Source: Halomonas lysinitropha (lineage in GTDB: Bacteria > Pseudomonadota > Gammaproteobacteria > Pseudomonadales > Halomonadaceae). From it: a stretch of 64,000 nt of DNA. The number at the start of each line of letters is the position of its first letter. Positions within the stretch are counted from its first letter, which is position 1. Below the pieces are notes generated by a model. It did not search any database, was not told where the DNA came from, and saw only the letters and a list, made by a program, of their open reading frames with translations. Location: contig NZ_CABVOU010000039.1 of NCBI RefSeq assembly GCF_902500215.1, positions 480,072-544,071 on the forward strand. The letters run 5' to 3'. Below are positions 18,163 through 27,513 of this stretch, piece by piece. The position numbers were made by a program, and so were the translations under genes.

Positions 18163-19740
18163 ATGAGTCGTGAACTGATCCAGGCGCTGCAGGATCCCGA
18201 GTGCTACGCTCACCCGGTCAGCGATGTCGAACTGCACGAGACCCATATCTCCTGGGTGCTGCTCACCGGTGACTATGCCTACAAGATTAAGAAGCCCCTG
18301 GACTTCGGCTTTCTCGACTTCTCCACCCTGGCCCAGCGCCGCCACTTCTGCGCCGAGGAAGTTCGCCTCAATCGTCGCCTGGCCCCGGAGCTCTATCTGG
18401 ATGTCGTGCCGATCACCGGGAGCCAGGAGGCGCCGCGGCTGGGCGGCGAGGGTAAACCCTTCGAGTATGCCATCCGCATGCACCAGTTCGACACGGCACA
18501 GATGCTGGACCGACTGCAGGAGGAGGGACGCCTGGACGTGGGGCACCTTGACGCCCTGGCCGACCAGTTGTCCGCCTTCCATCAGGGCGTGCCGGCGACC
18601 CGTGACGACGCACTGGGCTCTCCGGCGCGCGTGCGGGCGGATGCCGAAGAGAACGTCGAACAGATCCGACCGCTGCTCGACGACCCGCAGCAGCATGACC
18701 AGCTGGAGCGTCTGGCGGTCTGGACGCGCGAGAGCCTCGAACAGCTGGATCCGGAGTTGAGACGTCGCCACCGGGAAGGGCATGTCCGCGAGTGTCATGG
18801 CGATCTGCACCTGGCCAACATCGTGCTCTACCGCGGTGAGGTCAGGGTGTTCGACTGCATCGAGTTCAGTGACGGCCTGCGCTGGATCGACACCAGTAAC
18901 GACCTGGCCTTCCTGCTCATGGATCTGGAGCATCGCGGAGCGGCCGAGCTGGCCAACCGGGTACTGAACCGCTATCTGCAGGGATACGGTGATTTCGATT
19001 GCCTGCCGCTGCTCGACTTCTACAAGGCCTACCGGGCCACGGTGCGCGCCAAGATCGCGCTGCTCACCTGCGGCAGCTCGAACCTGGACGCCGTTGAACA
19101 GGCTCGCCTGCTCGATACCTACCAGTCCTACATCGACCTGGCGGAGCGCTATGCCCAGCCTCGCCAGCCCTACTTGCTGGTGACCACTGGCGTCTCGGGT
19201 AGTGGCAAGAGCTGGCTGAGCCAGCGCCTGTCGGCGTCGCTGGGGCTCTTGTGGCTACGCTCCGACGTGGAGCGCAAGCGACAGTTCGGGCTGACGCCGC
19301 TGGCCGACAGCCACGCCCGGCACGAACTTAACCTCTATACACCGCAAGCCACCCGCGATACCTACCGGCGTCTGGCCGACCTGGCCGCCGACGCCCTGGC
19401 AGCCGGCTATCCCGTCATCGTCGACTCCGCGGCTCTGGATCGGGCACAGCGGGACCAGCTGATCGAGGTCGCCAGCGCACAGGATGTGCCCTACCTGCTG
19501 CTCGAATGCTGCGCGGCCGAGGAGCAGCGGCGCCAGCGGCTGCGTGAGCGAGCGGCAGCGGGCGGCGACCCCTCCGAGGCGGACGAACAGATCATGGAGC
19601 GTCAACAGGTCGATGCGCGTCCCCTGGCCGAGGCGGAGCAAGCCTACTGCCTGCGCGTCGAGACGGCAGACCTGCGCGATGCCCGACCCGTGGTTCGACA
19701 GGTCCGCGAGCGGCTGCTCGGCACGCAGGCGACGCCCTGA
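18163..19740 (+). CDS. Fused aminoglycoside-phosphotransferase-like / P-loop kinase protein
   Basis: A 525-aa two-domain protein (COG2187 plus COG0645 type). The N-terminal part (about 1-330) is a phosphotransferase-fold domain with an HGDLHLANIVLY catalytic loop and the metal-binding FDCIEFS. The C-terminal part (about 345-525) is a P-loop kinase with Walker A GVSGSGKSWLS. The family is common in proteobacteria, but its substrate is unknown. The ATG at 18163 has AGGAGA 9 nt upstream. The next gene, a Hanks-type kinase, starts 1 nt after the stop, so the two kinase-like proteins are co-expressed. It should not be read as a resistance gene: nothing specific to aminoglycosides is visible. Confidence 0.85.
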   Translation: MSRELIQALQDPECYAHPVSDVELHETHISWVLLTGDYAYKIKKPLDFGFLDFSTLAQRRHFCAEEVRLNRRLAPELYLDVVPITGSQEAPRLGGEGKPFEYAIRMHQFDTAQMLDRLQEEGRLDVGHLDALADQLSAFHQGVPATRDDALGSPARVRADAEENVEQIRPLLDDPQQHDQLERLAVWTRESLEQLDPELRRRHREGHVRECHGDLHLANIVLYRGEVRVFDCIEFSDGLRWIDTSNDLAFLLMDLEHRGAAELANRVLNRYLQGYGDFDCLPLLDFYKAYRATVRAKIALLTCGSSNLDAVEQARLLDTYQSYIDLAERYAQPRQPYLLVTTGVSGSGKSWLSQRLSASLGLLWLRSDVERKRQFGLTPLADSHARHELNLYTPQATRDTYRRLADLAADALAAGYPVIVDSAALDRAQRDQLIEVASAQDVPYLLLECCAAEEQRRQRLRERAAAGGDPSEADEQIMERQQVDARPLAEAEQAYCLRVETADLRDARPVVRQVRERLLGTQATP

Positions 19741-19741
19741 C

Positions 19742-21565
19742 ATGACCCAGGCGTCCCTCCAGCAGTTCTACATTCCGGAAGAGCAGTCGATCTATCTGCT
19801 CAGCCATGACGACGCGCGCAAGCTCAAGGAGTGGGTGGCGCTGTGCCAGGCCCAGCTGGAACAGCTGGGCTATCGGAATATCGAGCTGATCGGCAAGGGC
19901 GCCTACGGCTTCGTCTTCGCCGGGCTGACCGAGCTAGGCGAGCAGTACGTCTTCAAGTTCACGCGCGTCAACCTGCCTCAGCACCTCCAGGACCGCCTGG
20001 AGGAGGAGGCTTTCATGCTGGAGCAGGTCGATCATCCCCGCGTGCCCAAGCTGATCGTCTTCCAGCGGGTGCGCAGCCAGTCGGTCTTGGTGATGCAGCG
20101 TGCCCCGGGCTTCAACATGGAGGAGGTCTCGCTGCACGAAGGCCGCCTGTCACCACGCCTGGTGGTGCGTATTGCCGACCAGCTGGCCGATATCCTGCGC
20201 GCCCTGCGCCGCGAGAGCGGGCCGGCCGGCAAGCCGGTGGTGCATGGCGACATCAAGCCCTCCAACCTGGTCTTCGATGAGGCCCGCGAGACCATCGCCC
20301 TGATCGACTGGGGGTCTTCGGTCTTCGCCCAGCTCGATGCCAGCCTGCAGTTTGTGGCGACCAATGTCATGGAGCTGATGTCGGACAACCTGCAGCAGAC
20401 CAACGCACGACTGGGGGACGTCTACTTCATCGGCGAGGAACAGCTCAACGGGGCGCTATCGTCACCGCGCTTCGACGAGCAGGGCGCGGCGGCCACGCTC
20501 TATGCCCTGGCCTCGGCGCAGTCCTGTCGCTTCGGCCACCGGGCCATTCCCGCGACCTCGCTGGGGCTGCCCATGGAATTTGCACGCATGCTCGACGGCA
20601 TGCTCGCCCCCGACCTGCGTACACGAATGCGGGCCGGCGACCACTTCATTCGCGAGATGCCCCGGCTTGCCCGACTGGTGATGCTTGACCTGCCCACCCC
20701 GCAGGAGGTCCCCCTGGTGCCGGTCTGGAGTCGCCCGGCGAATCATGAGATCGATACCGTGGTTTACAGCTCGCGCAAGTCTTTCCTGCGCGAGGAGGGG
20801 GGGCACGAGACCCTCAACGACATCAACGACGTCCAGCTCGATCGCTACTACAAGAACTTCATGCAGAACATGGGCGAGACGGAGAAGGCCTTCCTGGCGG
20901 CGGTGAGCCGGCTGGGCAAGTACCCGGTGGTGGGGGGCTTGGCGGTGCGCTGGGAGGTCGACGGGGTCTATATCGACACCTCGCTCAACCTGCATGATCC
21001 GGAGCGGCGCGGCGCCTTCATCGCCGCGGTCAACAACATGGTGACCCTCGCCCGGGCGATCCATCGCCGCGGCATCTTCAAGAGCTGCCTGTTCAACGCC
21101 CGCGACACCCTGCACCTGGATCGGGAGAACGTCGAGGCGCCCTTCGTGCCCCTGCCCGGCATGCGCCTGCACTACGAGGTCAGCGCGGTACCCGAATTCG
21201 AGGACCGCTCGCGCCTGCACAGCTACTTCGAGGATGGTCCCGACCCGGAGGAGTTTCTGGTGCTGCCCGAGGCGATCATCGCCTCGCTGGAGGCGCTGAA
21301 CGACATTCATCACACGGGCATGATCATCTTCGAGGCGCTGCCCCAGCACCTCAAGATCCATAGCCACTACCGGCTGCTCGACCCCTCCCGGGAGGAGGAG
21401 TTCCGGCGTCGTCTGGATGACATTCTCGACGCCGTGGGGCTGATCGAGGGGCTCGGGGTCTCTGGCTTCATGAAAATGCCCTACAAGGACACGCGCTTCT
21501 TCGCCCATATCGAGCGACAGCCCGAACGCTTCTATCCTCGTGATCCTCGGCGGGTCGTCGAGTAG
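19742..21565 (+). CDS. Serine/threonine protein kinase-like protein
   Basis: A 607-aa protein with an N-terminal Hanks-type kinase domain: Gly-rich loop IGKGAYGFVF (about 48-57), ATP-binding Lys in VFKFTRV, catalytic loop HGDIKPSNLVF and the metal-binding motif IDWGSS in place of DFG. The C-terminal half, from about residue 320, is soluble with no recognised domain, and no transmembrane segment follows the kinase domain. ATG at 19742, 1 nt after the upstream gene. The protein is probably active as a kinase; targets are unknown. It converges on the TRAP transporter genes. Confidence 0.8.
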   Translation: MTQASLQQFYIPEEQSIYLLSHDDARKLKEWVALCQAQLEQLGYRNIELIGKGAYGFVFAGLTELGEQYVFKFTRVNLPQHLQDRLEEEAFMLEQVDHPRVPKLIVFQRVRSQSVLVMQRAPGFNMEEVSLHEGRLSPRLVVRIADQLADILRALRRESGPAGKPVVHGDIKPSNLVFDEARETIALIDWGSSVFAQLDASLQFVATNVMELMSDNLQQTNARLGDVYFIGEEQLNGALSSPRFDEQGAAATLYALASAQSCRFGHRAIPATSLGLPMEFARMLDGMLAPDLRTRMRAGDHFIREMPRLARLVMLDLPTPQEVPLVPVWSRPANHEIDTVVYSSRKSFLREEGGHETLNDINDVQLDRYYKNFMQNMGETEKAFLAAVSRLGKYPVVGGLAVRWEVDGVYIDTSLNLHDPERRGAFIAAVNNMVTLARAIHRRGIFKSCLFNARDTLHLDRENVEAPFVPLPGMRLHYEVSAVPEFEDRSRLHSYFEDGPDPEEFLVLPEAIIASLEALNDIHHTGMIIFEALPQHLKIHSHYRLLDPSREEEFRRRLDDILDAVGLIEGLGVSGFMKMPYKDTRFFAHIERQPERFYPRDPRRVVE

Positions 21566-21594
21566 ATCAAGGACGTTTCGCGCCTGTCACGCAA

Positions 21595-22890
21595 TTACTT
21601 GCCCATGGCCTGCGGCAGCCAGGTGACGATGCCGGGGAAGAGGCTGATCAGCACCACACCGAGCATCATCAAGAAGAAGAAGGGCATGGCCGCCCAGGCG
21701 ATCGAGAGGATATTGCGCCCCGTCATCCCCTGCAGCACGAAGAGGTTGAAGCCGATCGGCGGGGTGATCTGCGACATTTCCACCACCACCACCAGGTAGA
21801 TGCCGAACCAGATCAGGTCGATGCCCGCGGCCTCGACCATGGGCAGCATGATCGAGGTGGTCAGCACCACCACCGAGATGCCGTCCAGGAAACAGCCCAG
21901 CAGGATGAACAACAGCGTCAGTGCCGCAAGCAGCATGAACGGCGACAGTCCCATGGTGCCGATCCAGGCGGCGAGCTCGCGGGGCAGGCCGGTAAAGCCC
22001 ATGGCGGCGGTGAGGAAGGAGGCGCCGGCGAGGATGAAGGCGATCATGGTCGAGGTGCGCACCGCCCCGAGCAGGGCGTCGCGGAATACCGTGCGATCCA
22101 TGGTGCCCTGGACCCGGGCCAGCAGCAGCGACAGCACCACCCCCACGGCCGCCGCCTCGGTGGGCGAGGCAAGACCGGCATAGATCGAACCGATGACCCC
22201 GACGATCAACGCCAGCAGCGGTATCAGCCGGCGCGTCCGGCGCAGCTTCTCGCCCAGCGGCAGGCCAGTCTCGGCGGGCGGAATCTTGTCGGGGAAGCGC
22301 CAGGACCAGAGCATCAGGTAGGCGGTGAACAGCGAGATCAGCAGCAGGCCCGGAAAGATGCCAGCCATGAAGAGGCGAGCGATGGACTGGTCGGTGGCCA
22401 CGCCATAGACGATCAGGATGATCGAGGGCGGGATCAGCAGGCCGAGGGTCGCCGAGCCGGCCAGGGTGCCGATGATCAGCTGTTCGTCATAGCCGCGGCG
22501 GGTGAGCTCGGGAATGGTCATCCTGCCCATGGTGGCGCATGTCGCCGCCGAGGAGCCGGAGACGGCAGCGAACAGGCCGCAGCCGATGACGTTGGTATGC
22601 AGCAGGCGCCCCGGGATGCGCTGCATCCAGGGTGACAGGCCGGTGAACATGTCATCGGCGAGCCGCGAACGGAACAGGATCTCGCCCATCCAGATGAACA
22701 TCGGCAGGGCGGTGAGCGCCCAGCTGTAGCTGTCGCCCCAGACATTCGAGGCGAGCACGTCGCCGGTGGGCACCGAGGTGAACTGCGAGAGGCCCAGCCA
22801 GCCCAGCCCCAGTAGCGAGAAGGCCACCCAGACGCCGCTGCCGAGCAGCACCAGCAGGGCGGTGAAGAGGACCGCCATCATCGTGAGCAT
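21595..22890 (-). CDS. TRAP transporter large permease, DctM family
   Basis: Inner-membrane transport subunit, 431 aa, with about 12 hydrophobic segments. It carries the DctM signatures GIFPGLL and SPTEAAAVGVVLSLL. The small permease and binding-protein genes lie upstream on the same strand, giving the standard order binding protein, DctQ, DctM. The substrate is inferred from the divergent pxpABC operon to be 5-oxoproline or a related acid. Confidence 0.93.
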   Translation of the reverse strand: MLTMMAVLFTALLVLLGSGVWVAFSLLGLGWLGLSQFTSVPTGDVLASNVWGDSYSWALTALPMFIWMGEILFRSRLADDMFTGLSPWMQRIPGRLLHTNVIGCGLFAAVSGSSAATCATMGRMTIPELTRRGYDEQLIIGTLAGSATLGLLIPPSIILIVYGVATDQSIARLFMAGIFPGLLLISLFTAYLMLWSWRFPDKIPPAETGLPLGEKLRRTRRLIPLLALIVGVIGSIYAGLASPTEAAAVGVVLSLLLARVQGTMDRTVFRDALLGAVRTSTMIAFILAGASFLTAAMGFTGLPRELAAWIGTMGLSPFMLLAALTLLFILLGCFLDGISVVVLTTSIMLPMVEAAGIDLIWFGIYLVVVVEMSQITPPIGFNLFVLQGMTGRNILSIAWAAMPFFFLMMLGVVLISLFPGIVTWLPQAMGK

Positions 22891-22906
22891 CTGGTACCTC
22901 CCGGGC

Positions 22907-23458
22907 TCATTGCTGGCCGCTGTCGTCGATGGTGAAGGTGGAGGGCCGGGTCACGGCGGTCATCAGGGTGGCCAGCCAGGCCTCGGCCAGCGCCAGGCAG
23001 AACAGCGCGATGCCGGAGAGCATCGCGGACTGGGGGATCCACAGCGGGATATTCACCAGGCCGTAGGAGGTCTCGTTGAAGGCGATACTGTCGGCCAGCA
23101 GCCAGTAGAGGTACCAGCCGAGATAGAGGCCGAGCACCAGGGCAATGCTCAGGCAGAAGAGCTCGACGAAGGCCCGCGGCGTGGGCGGAAGTCGCCCGAT
23201 CAACAGCGTCACGCGAATATGGCCGCCATGCACGAAGGTGTAGGCGAGCCCCAGGAAGCTGGCGCCGACCAGCAGGAAGCCGGAGATCTGCGAGAGGCCC
23301 GGAATCGCCAGGCCGATGCGATCACCGCCGATGCCGGTGGCGATGCGGTCGATGATGCGGCCGAGAATCTGGGCGGTGATCAGGGTGCAGATCAGGATCA
23401 GGCAGAGGGCGGCCAGGTAGCCGCCCAGGTTGTAGAGCGCTCTGAGACGATAGGTCAT
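22907..23458 (-). CDS. TRAP transporter small permease, DctQ family
   Basis: A 183-aa protein with four hydrophobic helices, the usual DctQ architecture. It includes HGGHIRVTLLIGRLP, a typical DctQ loop motif after the second helix. It lies 16 nt upstream of the large permease and 51 nt downstream of the binding protein. Start ATG at 23458. Confidence 0.88.
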   Translation of the reverse strand: MTYRLRALYNLGGYLAALCLILICTLITAQILGRIIDRIATGIGGDRIGLAIPGLSQISGFLLVGASFLGLAYTFVHGGHIRVTLLIGRLPPTPRAFVELFCLSIALVLGLYLGWYLYWLLADSIAFNETSYGLVNIPLWIPQSAMLSGIALFCLALAEAWLATLMTAVTRPSTFTIDDSGQQ

Positions 23459-23509
23459 GGCAGAAACCGCAAGCAGGTGCCGGGGCTGGGCGCCCCGGCG
23501 GGGTGGGCA

Positions 23510-24511
23510 TCAGTCGCGGGCGGCCTCATAGGCCTCGAGGATGGCGGCCCCCTGGTCACCGGCGCGGCCGGCCCACTCCTCGGTCATGGTCTCGCCGACC
23601 TCCTTGAGCAGGGCGGCCAGCTCGGGCGTCGGCTCGCTGACCTCGATGCCGTTCTCCTTGAGCACCGCGAGGGCATCGTCGGTTTCCTGACGGCTCATCT
23701 CCCAGCCGCGGGTCTCGGCCTCGGCGGCGGCGTCCAGCACCGCCTGCTGGGTGGCTTCGTCGAGACGCGAGAAGGCCTGATCGCTGACGATCACCATGTT
23801 CTTGGGCAGCCACAGCTGAGCATGGTTGAAGTGGCTCAGGTAGTCCCACGCCTTGGTGTCGGCGCCGGTGGCCGGGGAAGTGATCATGGCATCGACGCGG
23901 CCGGTGCTGAAGGCGGTGGGGATGTCCGGCACTTCAACCTGAGTCGGTACGGCGCCGACCAGCTGGGCAATCCGTTCGCTGGCGGTGTTGTAGGCGCGCA
24001 TGCTCAGGTTCTTCAGGTCGTCCGGCTCCTCCAGGGCATGTTGGGTGTAGATGCCCTGGGGCGGCCAGGGCACGGCAAAGAGAATACGCAGCTGCTGTGC
24101 GGCGAGCTCCTCGGCAATGATCTCCCGTGAGGCTTCCCAGAGGCTCTGAGCATCCTCGTAGCCTGTCGCCAGGTAGGGTACCGAGTCGACCTCGAAGATC
24201 GCGTTCTCGTTGGCCAGGCGAGACATGATCAGTTCGCCGATGGGCACGATGCCGCGACGCACCGAGTTCTTGATCTCGGCATGGCCGATCAGCGAGCCGT
24301 TGGAGTGCACGGTGATGTCCAGTTCGCCATCGGTCGCCTCGCGCACGTCGTCGGCGAACTCGCGGATATTGACGGTGTGGAAGGTCATGTCACCGTAGGG
24401 GGTGGGCATGTCCCATTCGGTTGCGGCCTGGGCGGTGCTGCCCAGGGTGGCTAGGCTGATACCGAGGGCGGCAGCCGTGGTCAGAGCAAGGAAGGGATAG
24501 CGGGCAGTCAT
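23510..24511 (-). CDS. TRAP transporter substrate-binding protein, DctP family
   Basis: Periplasmic receptor, 333 aa. The signal peptide (MTARYPFLALTTAAALGISL, cleaved after TAQA) is followed by a DctP-type domain. The ligand-anchoring arginine region is probably SMRAYNTASERIAQLVGAVP. The ATG at 24511 was preferred over in-frame ATGs at 24517 and 24535 because GAGG lies 8 nt before it. A 200-nt region separates it from divergent pxpA. This arrangement and known pyroglutamate-binding TRAP receptors suggest 5-oxoproline as ligand, which is an inference. Confidence 0.9.
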   Translation of the reverse strand: MTARYPFLALTTAAALGISLATLGSTAQAATEWDMPTPYGDMTFHTVNIREFADDVREATDGELDITVHSNGSLIGHAEIKNSVRRGIVPIGELIMSRLANENAIFEVDSVPYLATGYEDAQSLWEASREIIAEELAAQQLRILFAVPWPPQGIYTQHALEEPDDLKNLSMRAYNTASERIAQLVGAVPTQVEVPDIPTAFSTGRVDAMITSPATGADTKAWDYLSHFNHAQLWLPKNMVIVSDQAFSRLDEATQQAVLDAAAEAETRGWEMSRQETDDALAVLKENGIEVSEPTPELAALLKEVGETMTEEWAGRAGDQGAAILEAYEAARD

Positions 24512-24711
24512 GGGCATTACCTCGTGTCGGGTCATGGGGGTCGCTGCGGGATATCGAGCAGCGGGCCTTCCACAAGGAGTCTAGCGACTGTTCGCGAAGA
24601 GAGGCGGAGCGGTGACCCATGCCGAATCAACGATATGCGCCTAAACCGCGATGTCTTGTCGATGAAACCTTGATAGATTCTGGCAAATCATCGCAGAGGA
24701 GGTGGACCATC

Positions 24712-25467
24712 ATGAAGACCCTGCTGCTCAACGCCGATATGGGCGAGAGTTTCGGTCCCTGGGTCATGGGCCTGGACCACGAGGTGATGCCGCATGTGGA
24801 CCTGGCCAATGTGGCTTGCGGTTTCCACGCCTCCGATCCCGACGTGATCCGCATGACCGTGCGCCTGGCCAAGCGCCATGGCGTCACCGTGGGCGCCCAT
24901 CCCGCCTATCCGGACATGGTCGGCTTCGGTCGTCGCTCCATGGCCTGCTCGGCCGAGGAGGTCGAGAATCTGGTGCTTTACCAGCTCGGTGCCCTGGCCG
25001 GGGTCTGCCGGGCCGAGGGTCTGGAGGTCGGTTACATCAAGCCCCATGGCGCACTCTACAACGACATGATGCGCGACCCGGAGATCCTCGATGCGGTGAT
25101 GCGTGCCCTGGTGGCCTTCGACCCCCGTCTGCCGTTGATGGTGATGGCCACGCGGGACCCCGCCGCGGCGCGGGAGCTGGCCGAGCGACATGGCGTGACG
25201 CTGTGGTTCGAGGCTTTCGCCGATCGCGCCTATGATGCCGAGGGGCGACTGGTCTCCCGTCGAGAGCTGGGAGCCGTGCACCATGACCCCGAGGTGATCG
25301 TCGGTCAGGCGCAGCGCATTGCCCGCGGCGAGCCGTTAAAGGCCAGCGACGGCAGCGACCTCGTGCTCGATGCTGATACCCTCTGCGTGCATGGCGACAA
25401 CCCCGAGTCGATTGCGGCGATCAAGGCGATCCGTGAGGCCCTCGATGGCCTGGCGAGCACCTCATGA
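24712..25467 (+). CDS. pxpA: 5-oxoprolinase subunit PxpA (LamB/YcsF family)
   Basis: Part of the ATP-dependent PxpABC enzyme that opens 5-oxoproline to glutamate. It is 251 aa. The family-defining start [14 protein letters not shown] and the motifs [17 protein letters not shown] and [10 protein letters not shown] are all visible. The ATG at 24712 has an excellent AGGAGGTGG upstream; a longer in-frame extension was rejected. It overlaps pxpB by 4 nt. It probably works with the divergently encoded TRAP importer. Confidence 0.95.
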   Translation: MKTLLLNADMGESFGPWVMGLDHEVMPHVDLANVACGFHASDPDVIRMTVRLAKRHGVTVGAHPAYPDMVGFGRRSMACSAEEVENLVLYQLGALAGVCRAEGLEVGYIKPHGALYNDMMRDPEILDAVMRALVAFDPRLPLMVMATRDPAAARELAERHGVTLWFEAFADRAYDAEGRLVSRRELGAVHHDPEVIVGQAQRIARGEPLKASDGSDLVLDADTLCVHGDNPESIAAIKAIREALDGLASTS

Positions 25468-26192
25468 GCGGCGCATTGCCGCAGGGGCTGCCACGCCTCG
25501 AGTCCGCCGGGCTGGACGGCTGGATGGTGCGGCTGTTCGATGCCATCGACGAGGGCAACATGCCCTGGCTCACCGCCCTGGTGAGGGAGTGCGAGGCGAC
25601 GTTCGGTGACCGCCTCGTCGATCTGGTGCCGTCCTATACCACCCTGCTGGTGGTCTTCGACCCGCTGCGACTCTCGCCGGGCGAGGCCCGAGGCTGGCTG
25701 GCCGAGATCCTCGAGCGGCTGCAGCCTGACGAGGCGACGTCAGACGCCCCGGTCAAGGAATTGCCTGTCTGGTACGATCCCTCGGTGGGGCCTGAACTGT
25801 CGCGACTGGCCGAGCTCGCGGGGATGAACCTCGAGGAGGTGGTGGCCTGCCATAGCGAGCGAAATTATCGGGTCTTCGCCCTGGGCTTTGCCCCCGGTTT
25901 TGCCTTCATGGGCAGCGTTGACGCCCGCATCGAGGCCCCTCGTCTGGAGACTCCGCGGCGTCGTGTGCCGGCGGGTAGCGTGGCCGTGGCGGGGCGGCAG
26001 ACCTCGGCCTACCCCGCGGTCACCCCCGGAGGCTGGAACCTCATCGGTCGGACGCCGGCGGTGCTCTTCGACCGCGACCGGGAGGGGTTCAGCCTGCTGC
26101 GGGTGGGCGACCGGGTGCGCTTCGTGCCCATTGACCGCGCGGAGTTCGAGCGCCAGGGAGGTGACACCCGGCCCATGGAGGAGGGGAGATGA
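25464..26192 (+). CDS. pxpB: 5-oxoprolinase subunit PxpB (KipI-like)
   Basis: A 242-aa protein of the allophanate hydrolase subunit 1 family. Characteristic motifs are [26 protein letters not shown] and [20 protein letters not shown]. It forms the PxpBC subcomplex that handles the phosphorylated intermediate. ATGA overlaps on both sides (with pxpA and pxpC) indicate a tightly coupled operon. Confidence 0.95.
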   Translation: MSGALPQGLPRLESAGLDGWMVRLFDAIDEGNMPWLTALVRECEATFGDRLVDLVPSYTTLLVVFDPLRLSPGEARGWLAEILERLQPDEATSDAPVKELPVWYDPSVGPELSRLAELAGMNLEEVVACHSERNYRVFALGFAPGFAFMGSVDARIEAPRLETPRRRVPAGSVAVAGRQTSAYPAVTPGGWNLIGRTPAVLFDRDREGFSLLRVGDRVRFVPIDRAEFERQGGDTRPMEEGR

Positions 26193-27121
26193 CGCATCCC
26201 GTAGACGGCCTGAGCGTGACGCGTGCCGGCCCCCTGGCGCTGCTCCAGGATGCCGGTCGTTTCGGCGTACGCCGGCTGGGGGTGACCCAGGGCGGGCCGG
26301 CGGATCTGCACGGCTGGGCCTGGGCCAACCATCTGGTGGGCAACGCCTGGGGAACGCCGGTCCTGGAAGTGACCTTGGGTGGCCTCGAGCTCGTGGCCGA
26401 ACGCGACCTGGTCGTGGCGGTGGCGGGGGCCGACCTGTCGGCGACCCTGGATGGCGAGGCGCTGGCCGTCTGGCGCTCGTTCTCCATGAAAGCGGGTCAG
26501 CGGCTCGCCTTTGCGACGCCGGTCAATGGCCTGAGAGCCTACCTGGCGGTGGCGGGCGGTTTCGTGGCACGGCCGGTGCTTGGCAGCGTCGCCTGTGTGG
26601 TGCGCGAGGGGCTGGGCGGCCATGACGGTCAGGGGCACCGGCTGGCCGAGGGTGATTGTCTGAAGGTCACGCCGCGTCGCGCTTCCTCCGGAAGCGAGGC
26701 CCCTCGGGAAGAGCGATATGACTATGGGGGTGCGGCCGAGCTGGCGCTATTGCCGGGTGCCCAGGTAGGCGAATTCAGCGGGGATAGCCTCTTTCAGGCG
26801 TTCAACGCGCCCTGGCAAGTGGACGATCGTGCCGATCGCATGGGGGTTCGCCTCACCGGCCCGCGGCTGCAATGCCGGATGCCCAGCATGATCTCCGAGG
26901 GAATCGGCCTGGGAGCCGTGCAGGTTCCGCCCGATGGCCAGCCCATTGCCCTGCTCAATGATCGCCAGACCATCGGCGGCTATCCCAGGCTCGGGGCACT
27001 CACGCCGCTGGCCTGTTCACGGCTGGCGCAGTGCCTGCCGGGACAGGCAGTACGGCTAAGGGCGGTCTCGGCCGAGCAGGCCCTGGCGGCCTACCGGCAC
27101 TTGCGCACCGCATTCGCGTGA
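26189..27121 (+). CDS. pxpC: 5-oxoprolinase subunit PxpC (KipA-like)
   Basis: A 310-aa protein of the biotin-dependent carboxyltransferase/allophanate hydrolase subunit 2 family. It shows LQDAGRFGVRRLGVTQGGPAD near the start, the core segments DRMGVRLTGP and ISEGIGLGAVQVPPDGQPI, and the C-terminal LNDRQTIGGYPRLG. It completes pxpABC. The next gene is on the opposite strand. Confidence 0.95.
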   Translation: MTHPVDGLSVTRAGPLALLQDAGRFGVRRLGVTQGGPADLHGWAWANHLVGNAWGTPVLEVTLGGLELVAERDLVVAVAGADLSATLDGEALAVWRSFSMKAGQRLAFATPVNGLRAYLAVAGGFVARPVLGSVACVVREGLGGHDGQGHRLAEGDCLKVTPRRASSGSEAPREERYDYGGAAELALLPGAQVGEFSGDSLFQAFNAPWQVDDRADRMGVRLTGPRLQCRMPSMISEGIGLGAVQVPPDGQPIALLNDRQTIGGYPRLGALTPLACSRLAQCLPGQAVRLRAVSAEQALAAYRHLRTAFA

Positions 27122-27141
27122 CGCTGCCTCAGGCGTCTCGT

Positions 27142-27354
27142 TCAAGCACCCAGGCCGCTCTCGCGCAGCAGTTGGTCGATGCTGCGCTCGACCCGGGGCG
27201 ATGCGGTATCCTCGAGCAGCAGCTGGGTCTCCAGGTCGGTCAGACCGTCCTGGACCAGGCGCTCGATCAACTCGGCCTTGGTGATGCCGGTATGGTGACT
27301 GGCACGCTCCAGCCGCGTTTCCAGGTCGCGAGGGAATCTAAGCAGGTGAGGCAT
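27142..27354 (-). CDS. Small ribbon-helix-helix-like protein
   Basis: A 70-aa protein with the pattern of an RHH/CopG DNA-binding domain: a short N-terminal strand (PHLLRFPRDLETRLE), a helix, a turn at TGITKAELI, then a second helix. Its C-terminal tail is acidic. No toxin gene lies beside it, so it is either a lone regulator or an orphan antitoxin. It sits convergent to pxpC and upstream of csiR on the same strand. Coding status is supported by the start and the domain pattern only. Confidence 0.6.
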   Translation of the reverse strand: MPHLLRFPRDLETRLERASHHTGITKAELIERLVQDGLTDLETQLLLEDTASPRVERSIDQLLRESGLGA

Positions 27355-27513
27355 GTCGTCGTCTCCATAAGGCCCGGTCCCGGGCGGCCTGATCGTCCTG
27401 ATACGATAAGATGCTTGTTCGGCCCTGTCACGCCCTGGAGTCTGCCGTGTCGCAATGACGGTATCGTGACATCGCCTCGATGCCGGTATGGCGGATCGTC
27501 CTGCCGTCTTCGC

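Noticed and set aside
18163..19740. Aminoglycoside resistance determinant
   Set aside because: The domain is only phosphotransferase-like and is fused to a P-loop kinase, as in widespread housekeeping proteins; nothing points to drug specificity.
22766..24130. 454-aa plus-strand ORF over the TRAP genes
   Set aside because: Antisense to the TRAP small permease and receptor; Gly/Gln-rich shadow.
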